In this document: in pieces, positions 15,274 through 23,857 of the stretch
How positions within the stretch are numbered: position 1 is the stretch's first letter
How the letters are laid out: the number at the start of each line of letters is the position of its first letter
From: Symbiodinium natans
Taxonomy: Eukaryota > Sar > Dinophyceae > Suessiales > Symbiodiniaceae
Reading direction: 5' to 3'
Length of the DNA stretch: 64,000 bases
Assembly (NCBI GenBank): GCA_905221605.1
Contig: CAJNDS010002626.1
Coordinates: 274,315-338,314, forward strand
Notes under the pieces: generated by a model
Told to the model about the DNA's origin: nothing
Databases searched by the model: none
What the model saw: only the letters and a program-made list of their open reading frames with translations
Translations under genes and position numbers: made by a program

Positions 15274-17592
15274 CTCAGGGTCTTGGTGGGCTTCGGCAGT
15301 CACGGCGCAAACGAGCAGATGCATGTGTGTTTTAAGAATGCAGCACAGAGGACGGGGAGCGAGCTTAAGGTTGGCTTCCTGCTTGATTGCGATGATGATG
15401 CATGGTTTAAACCAGAGGCATGGGATCGCATTTTCACCGAGATTCATGAACATTCATGGGATATTGTTTTGCTTTCGCCGCCTTGCAAGACGTTCAGTCG
15501 TGCAAGAGAGCACCGCAGGACAGGGCGGCATGGGCCTGGTCCTTCCAGGTCGCACACTTATCCTTTTGGTTTTCCTTGGTTGGCAGAGAGGTCGCGTGCT
15601 GCTGTTGATCGAGAAAATTTTTACTTGCGGCAGTCTTTCAACGTAATCAAAGCGGCAATCAAATCGGGCATGGGTTGGCTACTCGTCCACCCAGAGGATC
15701 TGGGTGCTTTACATTCGGGTCAAAGGCCAGCTAGCATTTGGCAACTTGATGAGCTTCGTGCATTTGTGGAAGGTGATGAACATGCGGCAACATGGGCAGT
15801 ACACATGTGCACTTTCGGGGGCGATCTTCCTCACCCCACGAGGCTGGCAACCAATTTAGCAGGCCCTGAGGCGCAGCTCAGATGGCCGCAGTTCGATGCA
15901 ACAGGGTCCTATGTAGGGCCAATTGGCCGGTGCGAGCATTTGCATCATGGTGGGGCAGGCATAGCGCACGATGGAAGTTGGAAGACGGACACACCTCTTC
16001 CGTTGGCCTTCTGTGAACATGTGGTGCAGATGGCATGTGATTGGCAGTTGTCTGGGCGCACTACAGACGACGTCGGCCATCCGGCTGAACAGTTCGCCAC
16101 ATGCTTGCTAGAGCAGTCCGATTCGCGTAAGCTTGGGAAACATGATGGAGAAGCTCTGGCCCGCCTGCTTGAATACGAAGCACCGCATCCGGCAGCAGTG
16201 GCAGATGCGGCCACGGAGCAAAGTGGCGGTAAGGCCTTCTTCGGCGGAGCCTACACTAAGGGTGGCATCACGGGTTTGCGCCGTTCTTGCCGGGTGTTCC
16301 CTCAGTCCCTTAAGTGCCTCACCTTGCTCCTGCGTGATGCCTTCCCCAACAAGCCCTTTAGTTCCCTTGTGGTGTTCAATAACGTCAAGAGTACTATGCA
16401 CAAAGACGTGCACAACGCGCCTTATCCCAACTTGCTTCTTGCCTGGACCACTTTCCAAGATGGGCAGGTTTGGATGGAAAGCAGCCACGGTCATGTCGTG
16501 CGCATGGTTCGCGGCATCCCGCGCAAAGGCGTTCTTCTCCCAGTGGCCCAAGCTCCGCAGGAGCTCCAGGCTCACAACTGCTTCCATCAAACCGAGGCGT
16601 GGACTGGTGATCGAGTTCTCTTAGTTGGATTCACAGTCACCCGCCTTCACTCACTGTCACCGCCCATGCGTGATAACCTCCTCTCTTTGGGCTTCGTCCT
16701 TCCCCCATCTGCTCACCTGCCACAGCAAGGGGGGGAGGGGCTCGCTGATCGGGAGGCCGAAGCGGTGCCGGCGATGGCATTGCAACATGAACTCCACGCT
16801 ACTCAGGAGGGACCATCCTGGAGGCCCCGGGCCCCGTCCTTGGCACCCCTTCAGGAGGGACCATCCTGGAGGCACCTGGTTTGGCTTCCTCGTCTAGGGA
16901 CCCTTCGGTTTGCACCCCTACAGGAGGAACCCTTCTGGAGGCCCCGCATAGCACCCCAACAGGAGGGACCATCCTGCTGGCACCTGAGGCTCCCCTTTCC
17001 GACCAACCCGATGGCGAGGACGTTGGTGACTCCCAAGAGTTTGACCCACGCACATCCCGTTGCAGTGGGCCGGCCTTGCGTTGTCGGCACACACAGGTCC
17101 GGCATGAACTTGTGGATGGATTTGGCTTGTGCTCCCCGGGGAGGTGGCGACCGAAGTCACGTGGGGCATTGGCCTCCGACATCGAGCACAGCCATTCCCT
17201 TAGCATACGCAGGATTCTTGTCAGTGCGCTGCGGGAGGCCATCCCCGACAGGAAGAAAGCTGCCTTCATGCTTGCCACGGGGAGGATGGAGAGCTCACCG
17301 TTTTCCCGCAGCACCATCGCTAAGGTCAGGGAACGGATTGCTGCTTTGTTGCCAGACCCTGAGCAGGCAATGCAGATTCCCCAAGGACAACCTTTCATGT
17401 TGCACATGCTTTCCCAGTCGCTCCGGGTGTTTGGGGATCCTGACTATGCAATTCTGGACCAAGGGAAGGACTCGTTTGCAGAAGGGGTGCCCCTTGGTTG
17501 GGATAAGCCCATCGGCAGGGCTCCTCAGGTGTTCCCGAAGAGGACGCACTTCCGGAAGCTTGACGAGACCGAGTTTGATCCCTCCATGGTGA
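15274..17592 (+). CDS. DIRS-1 pol N-terminal part: C5-methyltransferase-like plus 2OG/Fe(II)-dioxygenase-like domains
   Basis: The frame follows directly after the gag UGA. The methyltransferase-like domain (about 15280-16060) shows LLSPPCKTFSRA with a PPC catalytic motif at 15478-15486, a HPEDLG segment where ENV is expected, and HMCTFGGDLPHPTRLATN, matching the C.fG...KpT.l pattern of C5 DNA methyltransferases. The second domain (about 16230-16690) has MHKDVHN with the HxD pair at 16399-16407, a distal histidine in NCFHQTEAW and an arginine nine residues later (GDRVLLVGFT), the ligand layout of 2-oxoglutarate/Fe(II) dioxygenases and close to the TET/JBP pattern. After about 16730 (a G-rich run) this frame degenerates and the RT frame takes over. 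Domain names are motif-based inference. Confidence 0.72.
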   Translation, partial: LRVLVGFGSHGANEQMHVCFKNAAQRTGSELKVGFLLDCDDDAWFKPEAWDRIFTEIHEHSWDIVLLSPPCKTFSRAREHRRTGRHGPGPSRSHTYPFGFPWLAERSRAAVDRENFYLRQSFNVIKAAIKSGMGWLLVHPEDLGALHSGQRPASIWQLDELRAFVEGDEHAATWAVHMCTFGGDLPHPTRLATNLAGPEAQLRWPQFDATGSYVGPIGRCEHLHHGGAGIAHDGSWKTDTPLPLAFCEHVVQMACDWQLSGRTTDDVGHPAEQFATCLLEQSDSRKLGKHDGEALARLLEYEAPHPAAVADAATEQSGGKAFFGGAYTKGGITGLRRSCRVFPQSLKCLTLLLRDAFPNKPFSSLVVFNNVKSTMHKDVHNAPYPNLLLAWTTFQDGQVWMESSHGHVVRMVRGIPRKGVLLPVAQAPQELQAHNCFHQTEAWTGDRVLLVGFTVTRLHSLSPPMRDNLLSLGFVLPPSAHLPQQGGEGLADREAEAVPAMALQHELHATQEGPSWRPRAPSLAPLQEGPSWRHLVWLPRLGTLRFAPLQEEPFWRPRIAPQQEGPSCWHLRLPFPTNPMARTLVTPKSLTHAHPVAVGRPCVVGTHRSGMNLWMDLACAPRGGGDRSHVGHWPPTSSTAIPLAYAGFLSVRCGRPSPTGRKLPSCLPRGGWRAHRFPAAPSLRSGNGLLLCCQTLSRQCRFPKDNLSCCTCFPSRSGCLGILTMQFWTKGRTRLQKGCPLVGISPSAGLLRCSRRGRTSGSLTRPSLIPPW

Positions 17593-19226
17593 ACTACCGG
17601 TCAGCCGAACTAAATGCTGAGCAGTTGGAAGAGAAGTTTCGTCAAGACGAACGGGAAGGCCTGATGATCTGCACCACGGAAGCTGAGGCTAAGAAGAAAT
17701 ATGGAGAGGACGCTGTGCTGATCGCTGCGATGGGAGCAGTGACCAAAGCTAATGGTGATGTGCGGCCGCTACATGACGGCACCCATGGCATCAACCTAAA
17801 CAACCGGATCGTGATCACAGACAAACTGCAGGTTCCTGGACCAGAAGACCTTCAAGAGGTGGCAGCACGCGTCAAGGAGAGCAAGGAGGCTCCTTTTTCC
17901 CTATGCGCCGACATCAGCCAGGCGCACCGACGCGTAAAGGTGCGGGAGGCCGATTGGCCACGCTTGTCGTGCAAGGCATCCTCGCAATCGCGCGTGCTTT
18001 GGCTAAATTGCGTTGGAACGTTTGGGGTCAGCTCTGCCGCATACTACTGGTCGCGCCTTTTCGGAGCCGTTGGACGGTGGACTTTCCGGGTCCTTTCCTT
18101 GGACCAATTCTACATGTTGATCTACGTGGATGATCTTCACGTCGTGGTGTTTGGCTGCGATAAGTACGATACCCTATGGCTGCTTTTCTTGGCCCTTGAG
18201 GTGATGGGGACTCCTTTCTCTTTCCACAAGTTCAAAGGGGGAGTGGAAGTGGACTACATTGGATATCACCTCAGCTACTTCACGTGGGCAGCTGGCATTT
18301 CGGAGAAGCGGGCATCCTGGATCGTTGAATGGATCGATCGAGTGGAAGCCGACGGGTGGATGGTGTCTGGCAGGCGGCTGGTGGAGTTCACCGGACGTCT
18401 CAACTTTGTGACACGCATGATCACTTGGTTGAAACCTTTCCTGGCACCATTGTTTGCTTGGAACGGGGTGCTCAGCCGCAGCACAGTGGCGCGCCTACCC
18501 GAGATGGTGATGCTAGTCCTTCGATTTTTCCGCCACCAATTTTCATCAGGAGCTCGACTTGATTCTGTGCACATGACCTGGCCAGCGCAACAGAGGCAGG
18601 CATTTCGGACGGATGCTAAGTGCGAGAGGGGGCGCATTGTGTTGGGGGGCTGGTCCTTAGATCATGGGGTTGATACTAGGCAAGCACCGTGGTTTGCTTT
18701 GGAGGTTTTCCCTAATGACTTGCCAGCACTCTTCAAACCTGATGGGTCGTCCGAGTGGGCCTCCACTGCCGCGGAGCTGCTCGGCTCATATGTCGGGCTT
18801 CATGCATTCGGGCATTTGAAGAAATCTGCCGGGCGGGACTCCTTGAAGATGCAGGTGTGCGGTGGAACTGACAACAAAGCCACCCCGGCCATCGCTGCAA
18901 AGGGTTTATCTAACAAGTGGCCCGTGCAAGGGATCCACATGCAGTTGTCGGTTGCCCTTCGTGAAGCTAATAAGGTTTGCAAGCTTGCCTGGAGGCCACG
19001 GGAAGAAAATCAGGATGCCGACGATTTGACTAACTTGAAAACTGAAAACTTTGTTCCTTCAAAAAGGGTGACAGTTGCGTTGAAAGATTTGCAAATGGGA
19101 TTGTTTCACGAGTTGCATGAGCACTACGAATCCTTCAGGGATGAACGAGCAGCCATGTCAGCTGCTAAGAAAATTGAGCCTAAGGCCACTAAGAGGCAGA
19201 AGTTGCTTGACAAAACGGAATGGTAG
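16881..19226 (+). CDS. pol: DIRS-1 reverse transcriptase-RNase H
   Basis: Open from 16791 and shifted by one frame from the preceding pol segment. The start is uncertain and it is probably one polyprotein with the upstream part. It opens with a proline/threonine-rich repeat (PTGGTILEAP copies, 16800-16990). RT follows (about 17740-18400): VRPLHDGTHGINLNN, SLCADISQAHRRV and catalytic YVDD at 18123-18134. RNase H-like sequence (about 18600-19030) includes ELLGSYVGLHAF, GGTDNKATPAI and PREENQDADDLTN. It ends in a basic tail just before B1. RT and RNase H copy element RNA into DNA. Confidence 0.88.
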   Translation: MASSSRDPSVCTPTGGTLLEAPHSTPTGGTILLAPEAPLSDQPDGEDVGDSQEFDPRTSRCSGPALRCRHTQVRHELVDGFGLCSPGRWRPKSRGALASDIEHSHSLSIRRILVSALREAIPDRKKAAFMLATGRMESSPFSRSTIAKVRERIAALLPDPEQAMQIPQGQPFMLHMLSQSLRVFGDPDYAILDQGKDSFAEGVPLGWDKPIGRAPQVFPKRTHFRKLDETEFDPSMVNYRSAELNAEQLEEKFRQDEREGLMICTTEAEAKKKYGEDAVLIAAMGAVTKANGDVRPLHDGTHGINLNNRIVITDKLQVPGPEDLQEVAARVKESKEAPFSLCADISQAHRRVKVREADWPRLSCKASSQSRVLWLNCVGTFGVSSAAYYWSRLFGAVGRWTFRVLSLDQFYMLIYVDDLHVVVFGCDKYDTLWLLFLALEVMGTPFSFHKFKGGVEVDYIGYHLSYFTWAAGISEKRASWIVEWIDRVEADGWMVSGRRLVEFTGRLNFVTRMITWLKPFLAPLFAWNGVLSRSTVARLPEMVMLVLRFFRHQFSSGARLDSVHMTWPAQQRQAFRTDAKCERGRIVLGGWSLDHGVDTRQAPWFALEVFPNDLPALFKPDGSSEWASTAAELLGSYVGLHAFGHLKKSAGRDSLKMQVCGGTDNKATPAIAAKGLSNKWPVQGIHMQLSVALREANKVCKLAWRPREENQDADDLTNLKTENFVPSKRVTVALKDLQMGLFHELHEHYESFRDERAAMSAAKKIEPKATKRQKLLDKTEW

Positions 19227-19268
19227 GTTTGGGTTGGGCTCACTGGCGCGGCATGCTCTGCTAAAGGG

Positions 19269-19374
19269 GGGACGCCTGGAGTATGCCACGCCCGTGGCTG
19301 GCTGTATGTGCCACCAGGCACACCTTCTTGTGCAAGGCCTGTAGGCTGCATGCTGCATCGGTGGGACCCAACAC
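19269..19374 (+). repeat. DIRS-1 repeat B1
   Basis: 106 bp from GGGACGCCTGG to CCCAACAC, repeated at 19803-19908. Confidence 0.88.
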
Positions 19375-19501
19375 ACGCCTTGGAAAAAGTGACGTCCGTT
19401 TCGGAGTGCGCGTGTTACACTTGTTGCAAGGGTTATGTCATGCCGTGCCTTTCCTTTTGAACCCAAGACCCCTTAGCCTTCTGGTTCAAACTTTGGGACA
19501 A
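19375..19501 (+). other. 127-bp spacer between B1 and A2 of DIRS-1
   Basis: Unlike in DIRS-2, B1 and A2 do not abut. The spacer starts ACGCCTTGG, similar to the A start ACCACTTGG, so it may be an alternative terminus or a small rearrangement. Inverted CAAA/TTTG and CCCAAG/CTTGGG words occur across the spacer and A2 start. Confidence 0.5.
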
Positions 19502-19708
19502 ACCACTTGGGTTCCCCCAACGGGATTGTCCCTCTGTTTGAACTAGGGCGGGCTGGGATGGGGGAAAAACTTGTGCTTTGAAAAGTCCTTTGAAAGTTGC
19601 TTCTCGCTTCGGATTCTTCAGATGCACACAAGATGGTTTTGCAGCATGCATTGACTTGTGAAATGTCAGGCCTCGTTGCCTTTGTGGCGCAAGCATAAAA
19701 TTTTGTTA
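19502..19708 (+). repeat. DIRS-1 repeat A2
   Basis: 207-bp copy of A1 (11245-11451). Followed by a 94-bp spacer before B2. Confidence 0.9.
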
Positions 19709-19802
19709 CCCACCCTCTCCGCCCTGAGAGCACAAGGTGCAAGTGCCGGTCTGTAACACTTGAGCAGTGGAAGGATGCCTGACTGTGCCACACCTGTGGC
19801 TT

Positions 19803-19908
19803 GGGACGCCTGGAGTATGCCACGCCCGTGGCTGGCTGTATGTGCCACCAGGCACACCTTCTTGTGCAAGGCCTGTAGGCTGCATGCTGCATCGGTGGGA
19901 CCCAACAC
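19803..19908 (+). repeat. DIRS-1 repeat B2
   Basis: 106-bp copy of B1. Copia-2 integrase code resumes at the next base, so this marks the right edge of the insertion. Confidence 0.88.
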
Positions 19909-22900
19909 TACGGAAATGGGATTGAGTGGATTGGACATTGTTGTCCACGGGGACCAAGAAAATCTCCTCGAGAGTGTTTTCCGCAATGCAGCGAAACACC
20001 GGACATTCGGGGGGAGGTCAATGCACTGGGTCCCGTTCGCGATAAACAGACCTCAAGCGAAGGGCATCGTTGAACGCCATGTTTGCCTCGTAAAAGAAGC
20101 GTTCTGGTCTGTTTGGCTGGGCTTAGAAGAGCGTGTAGGTGAAAAGTTGCCTCTAGGGAGCCATCTGTTTGTTGAGGCCATGAGGTACTCTGTGAGGATG
20201 CATAACTTGTTTCATGTGTCCAAGGAACACAGCACGCCGTTGGAGAGACTGCGTGGGTCGACAGTTCAGCCAGTGAAGAGCTGTGAGTTTGGGGTTGTTG
20301 GCTTTGGAAAGCCTCAGAAGGACTACCCGGAGCACCGCGGAAAGCGCTTGGTGAGGGCACTCTATGTAGGACCTCACGGTGCTAATGGATCCGGGATTCG
20401 GGTCTTTGTTCCAATAGGTAGTGGAAAGCCCCCTCGTTTGGAAATCTTCAGCTCTTTTCGTGCCAAAGATCCAGTGGAGTTTGACAAAGCTGCTTTGCGT
20501 GACCTTCGAGGTAATAAGGAAGACCCTGAAAGACCCATCAAGTTCGATGTTCCAATCGATGGTCCGAGTCCGCCGCTTGATTCCCCAAATATCCCTGAAG
20601 GAAGTCTTGAGTTTCCTGTTGAACGCACCGAACCACCTGCTCTTGAGGGCCCTGAAGCAATGGAAGAAGAAGGAGAGTTGGATGGGTATTCTCCGGATTT
20701 TTCGGACGTGCCTGAAGAAACAGGCATGGAGGTTGAGCCTCCCGGAGGCGTAGGTCTTGAGGACCTCGACGCCCCTATGGATCCAGGAGAAGACGATGCC
20801 ATGGAAGAGGGCCTGACGTGGCTCTATGAGCATGGCCTTAGGCAACTCTTTGATGGGCCTGACTTGAGAGTAACGACAAAAATCCGTAAGGGAGATGATG
20901 TCAAAGAGTGGTTCCGTATGAAGTTTGGTGGAAAGAAGATTTGGGTCCATGTCCCGGACAATGCGGTTTGCGAAGTTTCTGGCAAGGTTTTGCCTCGTAA
21001 GCATCTTGAAGAAGGTATGAGACTCGAGCTCTCAGAACTTGATGCTTTTGGTGTAGCTACGATTATAGGAGAAGCTGAGGCCCGTAAACGAGCTACGCGG
21101 AGAATCCATACGACTAGGTGGGTTCTGAATTCGAAACCGTCGGCCACGAACCCTGAACGCGTTCGTGCTCGTCTTGTTGTGAGGGACTATGCATTTGGAT
21201 CCAATCCTCTCGCTGATGGGATATATTCCCCCACCACGTCTTTGGAAGCCTTGAGGGGTGTCCTTGCTATTCATGCTGTCAGAGGTGGCACCTTGTTGTC
21301 AGCAGATGTGAGCGTTGCCTTCATGCAAGCGCCTGTGCAGGGAGTAGAGTGTATCCGGTTTCCGAATGGGATGTATGATGAGGAGAACAAGCCGCTGTTT
21401 GCGCAGCTACACAAAGCCATGAATGGCTTGAGAGTAGGACCACTGAGCTGGTACCTAGAGTTTACAAGCACGCTGCGTAAGCAGTTTGGGTTTGGTGAAA
21501 CTGCCGACCCTACTGTGCATCACCGGCTTGAGAAGGATGGTGCGCTGACCTTGGTGTTAGTGTATGTTGACGATCTCATCATCTTTTCCCAGAATCCGCC
21601 AATTGCCAAGGATCTGTACGCTAAGCTAGCGAAGATCTATAAAATGAAGCAGACAGGGCTTCTAGAACCTGGTAAGACCGGGCAGCTCGAGTTCTTGGGT
21701 CGAGTGATCGCCCGAACCACTGAGCACGGACCTGTGTTCTTTGGCCTGAAGCCAGGGTACTTGAAGTCGCTTGGAGAAGAGTTTGGCATTAGCGGAAAAG
21801 GTGTGAAACCAGTGCTGGGAAACCTCGAGAGGGAGTACCGGAAGAAGGAGGCTGGAACACCTATCAGCACTGAGGCGTATGAACGCTATAGACGTGTGCT
21901 TGGTAAGTTGATGTGGGCAAGCCTGACGTTGCCGCATTTGTCCTACCCGGTAGGATTTCTGGGCCGGTATCAGAGTGACCCAGATAGCCAGGCAGAAGCT
22001 TGCTTGAGACGCGTGGTTCGTTGGGTGATGGCTTTGCCTGAGTACCTTCAGCGATTTTCGGCAGAAGCGTTTGAGTATCCTTGCTGCGCTTCGGAAACCA
22101 TGCTCTCTGGCTTTGTGGATGCGTCATGGAACATTTGCTCTGTGTCTGGTGCCATTGTGAAGTGGCATGGCATCATGATCAAAACTTTCTCGCGGAAACA
22201 GTCGGTGACCGCGTTGAGTTCGGCGGAGGCCGAATTGGCAGCCCTGACTGAGGCAGCCAAAGAGTCGGTGTACTTGTCTTTGCTCATGGAAACGCTCCTG
22301 TATGGAATGCCCAAAGGAGAGACCGGTGAGTTTCCGATTCACCTGGCTTCGGATTCGGAAGCCGCTTTGTCGATTAGCAAAATGACGGGGTTGTTACGCC
22401 GTGTTCGGCACCTGGAGCTTCGTCATCGCTATCTTCAAGAGCTAGTCCACCTGGAAAGGCTGATTCTAAGCTTCATCAGTGGAGAACGGAATCCAGCCGA
22501 TGGACTGACGAAATCTCCTGAGGAGTTGTTGCTTGAGCATTTGCTGGTTGCGTGTGGACTGGAAAGAGTGTGTGAAGAAGACCTTCAGGGTCTTGTAGTT
22601 CCTGAACACCTTCGTGAACGAATGGAAGAACTTGAAGAAGTATGTGAAAAGCTTGAGAAAATCCCGACAAACCTGGCGAAGTACGAGCCAGTGGCAAGAG
22701 ACCTTGCGTTGGGATCTGTTCCTCTGCTTGTGATCGAGGTGTTTTGTTCAACGGACAGTGCGTTGTGCCGAGCGTGTGCTCGTGACCGAGTAGCATATAT
22801 AGGCATAACTGAGAAAGAAGACTTCTTAAGCAAGAGTACTCAAATGTTTCTAGGAGAGGTCTTGCTGTGTCTGTTGAGTAGGAAACCGCCCCAGATCTAT

Positions 22901-23371
22901 GTCCACATAGCTTCCCCGTGTACCGCTGGATGTAGCTACCGCTTTAAGAACTGGCATCGACCGAAGTTTCGACATCGGTGGCGAGAGCAGGTCAAGAAGC
23001 ATGTTGCATCTTGGAAAGCTTTAGGAAGACTTCTGGAGGACCGCTGCAAAGAGATCCTGGTTACCCAGGAATGGCCAAAGAACTGTGGTCTTTGGAAGGA
23101 GGAAAGTTATCTGAAAGAAAAGAAGCGCCTTGGTCTGAACTTTGGAAGGGTTGTGGACCGTTGTGCCTTCGACGGGGTCTTTAAGCGGTGGTTCTTTGCT
23201 ACTAACCGAGAGGAGTGGAGTGAAATCTTCTCTGGAAAGCCCTGTGACAAAAGTCATCAGCATGTTTCACTTGCTAGTGTCGAAGAAACAGGTATCTATC
23301 CGACTAAACTGGGTAGAGCTCTTTTGCGTGCTGCGAAAGTCACGTTAGGTCTTGTAGGAACACCTTCTTAG
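19909..23371 (+). CDS. pol: copia-2 pol, second part (integrase, RT, RNase H, methyltransferase-like tail)
   Basis: Continues the integrase core cut at 11244: second aspartate in IVVHGDQENLL and glutamate in QAKGIVERHV. An acidic linker precedes RT (about 21090-21960) with TRWVLNSKPS, HKAMNGLRVGPLSWY and catalytic YVDD at 21563-21574. RNase H spans about 22090-22520 (GFVDASW, SSAEAELAAL, SDSEAALSI, NPADGLTKS). The C-terminal ~200 residues are methyltransferase-like, as in copia-1: IEVFCSTDSALCRACA (motif I), VHIASPCTAGC (PC motif), QEWPKNCGLW (ENV position) and DRCAFDG..KRWFFATN. The frame is intact, indicating a fairly recent copy despite the two disruptions. Confidence 0.92.
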
Positions 23372-23477
23372 GTCGGCAGTAGGAGTGCTCGCTTTCGGAC
23401 TTTGCCTGGGATGAGATGTTTAAGCACTGGAAACACCGAGCTGTGAAGAAGTGCGTGGCTCTGAGGCATCACAGTCC

Positions 23478-23486
23478 AAGCGGGGG
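23478..23486 (+). other. copia-2 polypurine tract
   Basis: AAGCGGGGG lies directly before the TGTGAAAG that begins the 3' LTR, the place where the plus-strand primer is expected. Confidence 0.8.
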
Positions 23487-23503
23487 TGTGAAAGTTCCTG
23501 TCT
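23487..23503 (+). repeat. first 17 bp of copia-2 3' LTR
   Basis: TGTGAAAGTTCCTGTCT equals the LTR start, apart from the 6-base GATTCC present in the 5' LTR. The LTR is cut here by the LINE cluster; its last 14 bases are the duplicated LINE target. Confidence 0.85.
23490..23503 (+). repeat. LINE target-site duplication, copy 1
   Basis: GAAAGTTCCTGTCT. Identical copies at 44113-44126, 46244-46257 and 49171-49184 separate and bound the three LINE units. Native copia LTR sequence flanks only the outermost copies. Confidence 0.85.
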
Positions 23504-23857
23504 GGCTCAAGTTTCGGCTCAACCCCGGTGGGGTGCTCAGGTAGGGAGTGCTGTTGCCTGGAGACTGTACCTAAGGGTGGGCTCCAACAGGACTCAAACC
23601 AAAACCACTGTGTTTGCTTGGTAGTCGGCTGCCAGCAACATAGCTGCCTGAGTACGGCCTCGCCAAGTGCTGAGGGAACTTTTCGGCCTCGCTTCGGCAG
23701 AGGGTGTGTTTTCGGCCTCGCTTCGGCAGAGGGAGTGGCCAGTTTCGGCCTCGCTCCGGCTGAGGACACATAAAGTTCGGCCTCACTACGGTTGAGGGGA
23801 TCTTCCGGCCTCGCATTGCTGAGGTGCTGGTGGGACTGGCATCAGGCTGCAGCAGTC
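23504..23857 (+). promoter_or_regulatory. LINE unit 1 5' leader with hairpin words
   Basis: About 350 bp upstream of ORF1 with six GGCCTCGC...GCTGAGGG-type words between 23665 and 23825. Each can form a short CCTCGC/GC(T)GAGG stem. The first 40 bases are shared with units 2 and 3. The leader probably contains the internal promoter, but no motif proves it. Confidence 0.5.

Larger units (their letters stand above)
11245..19908 (+). mobile_element. DIRS-1: tyrosine-recombinase retrotransposon nested in the copia-2 integrase gene
   Basis: An 8.66-kb insert with repeats ordered A1 (11245-11451), ORFs, B1 (19269-19374), A2 (19502-19708), B2 (19803-19908): the split-direct-repeat plan of Ngaro/PAT-type DIRS elements. 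Copia coding stops at A1 and resumes right after B2, with no obvious target duplication, as expected for recombinase-mediated insertion. Gene order is recombinase, gag, then methyltransferase-like plus dioxygenase-like, then RT-RNase H. Unlike DIRS-2, B1 and A2 are separated by 127 bp and A2 and B2 by 94 bp, so the termini may have been rearranged. Confidence 0.88.
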
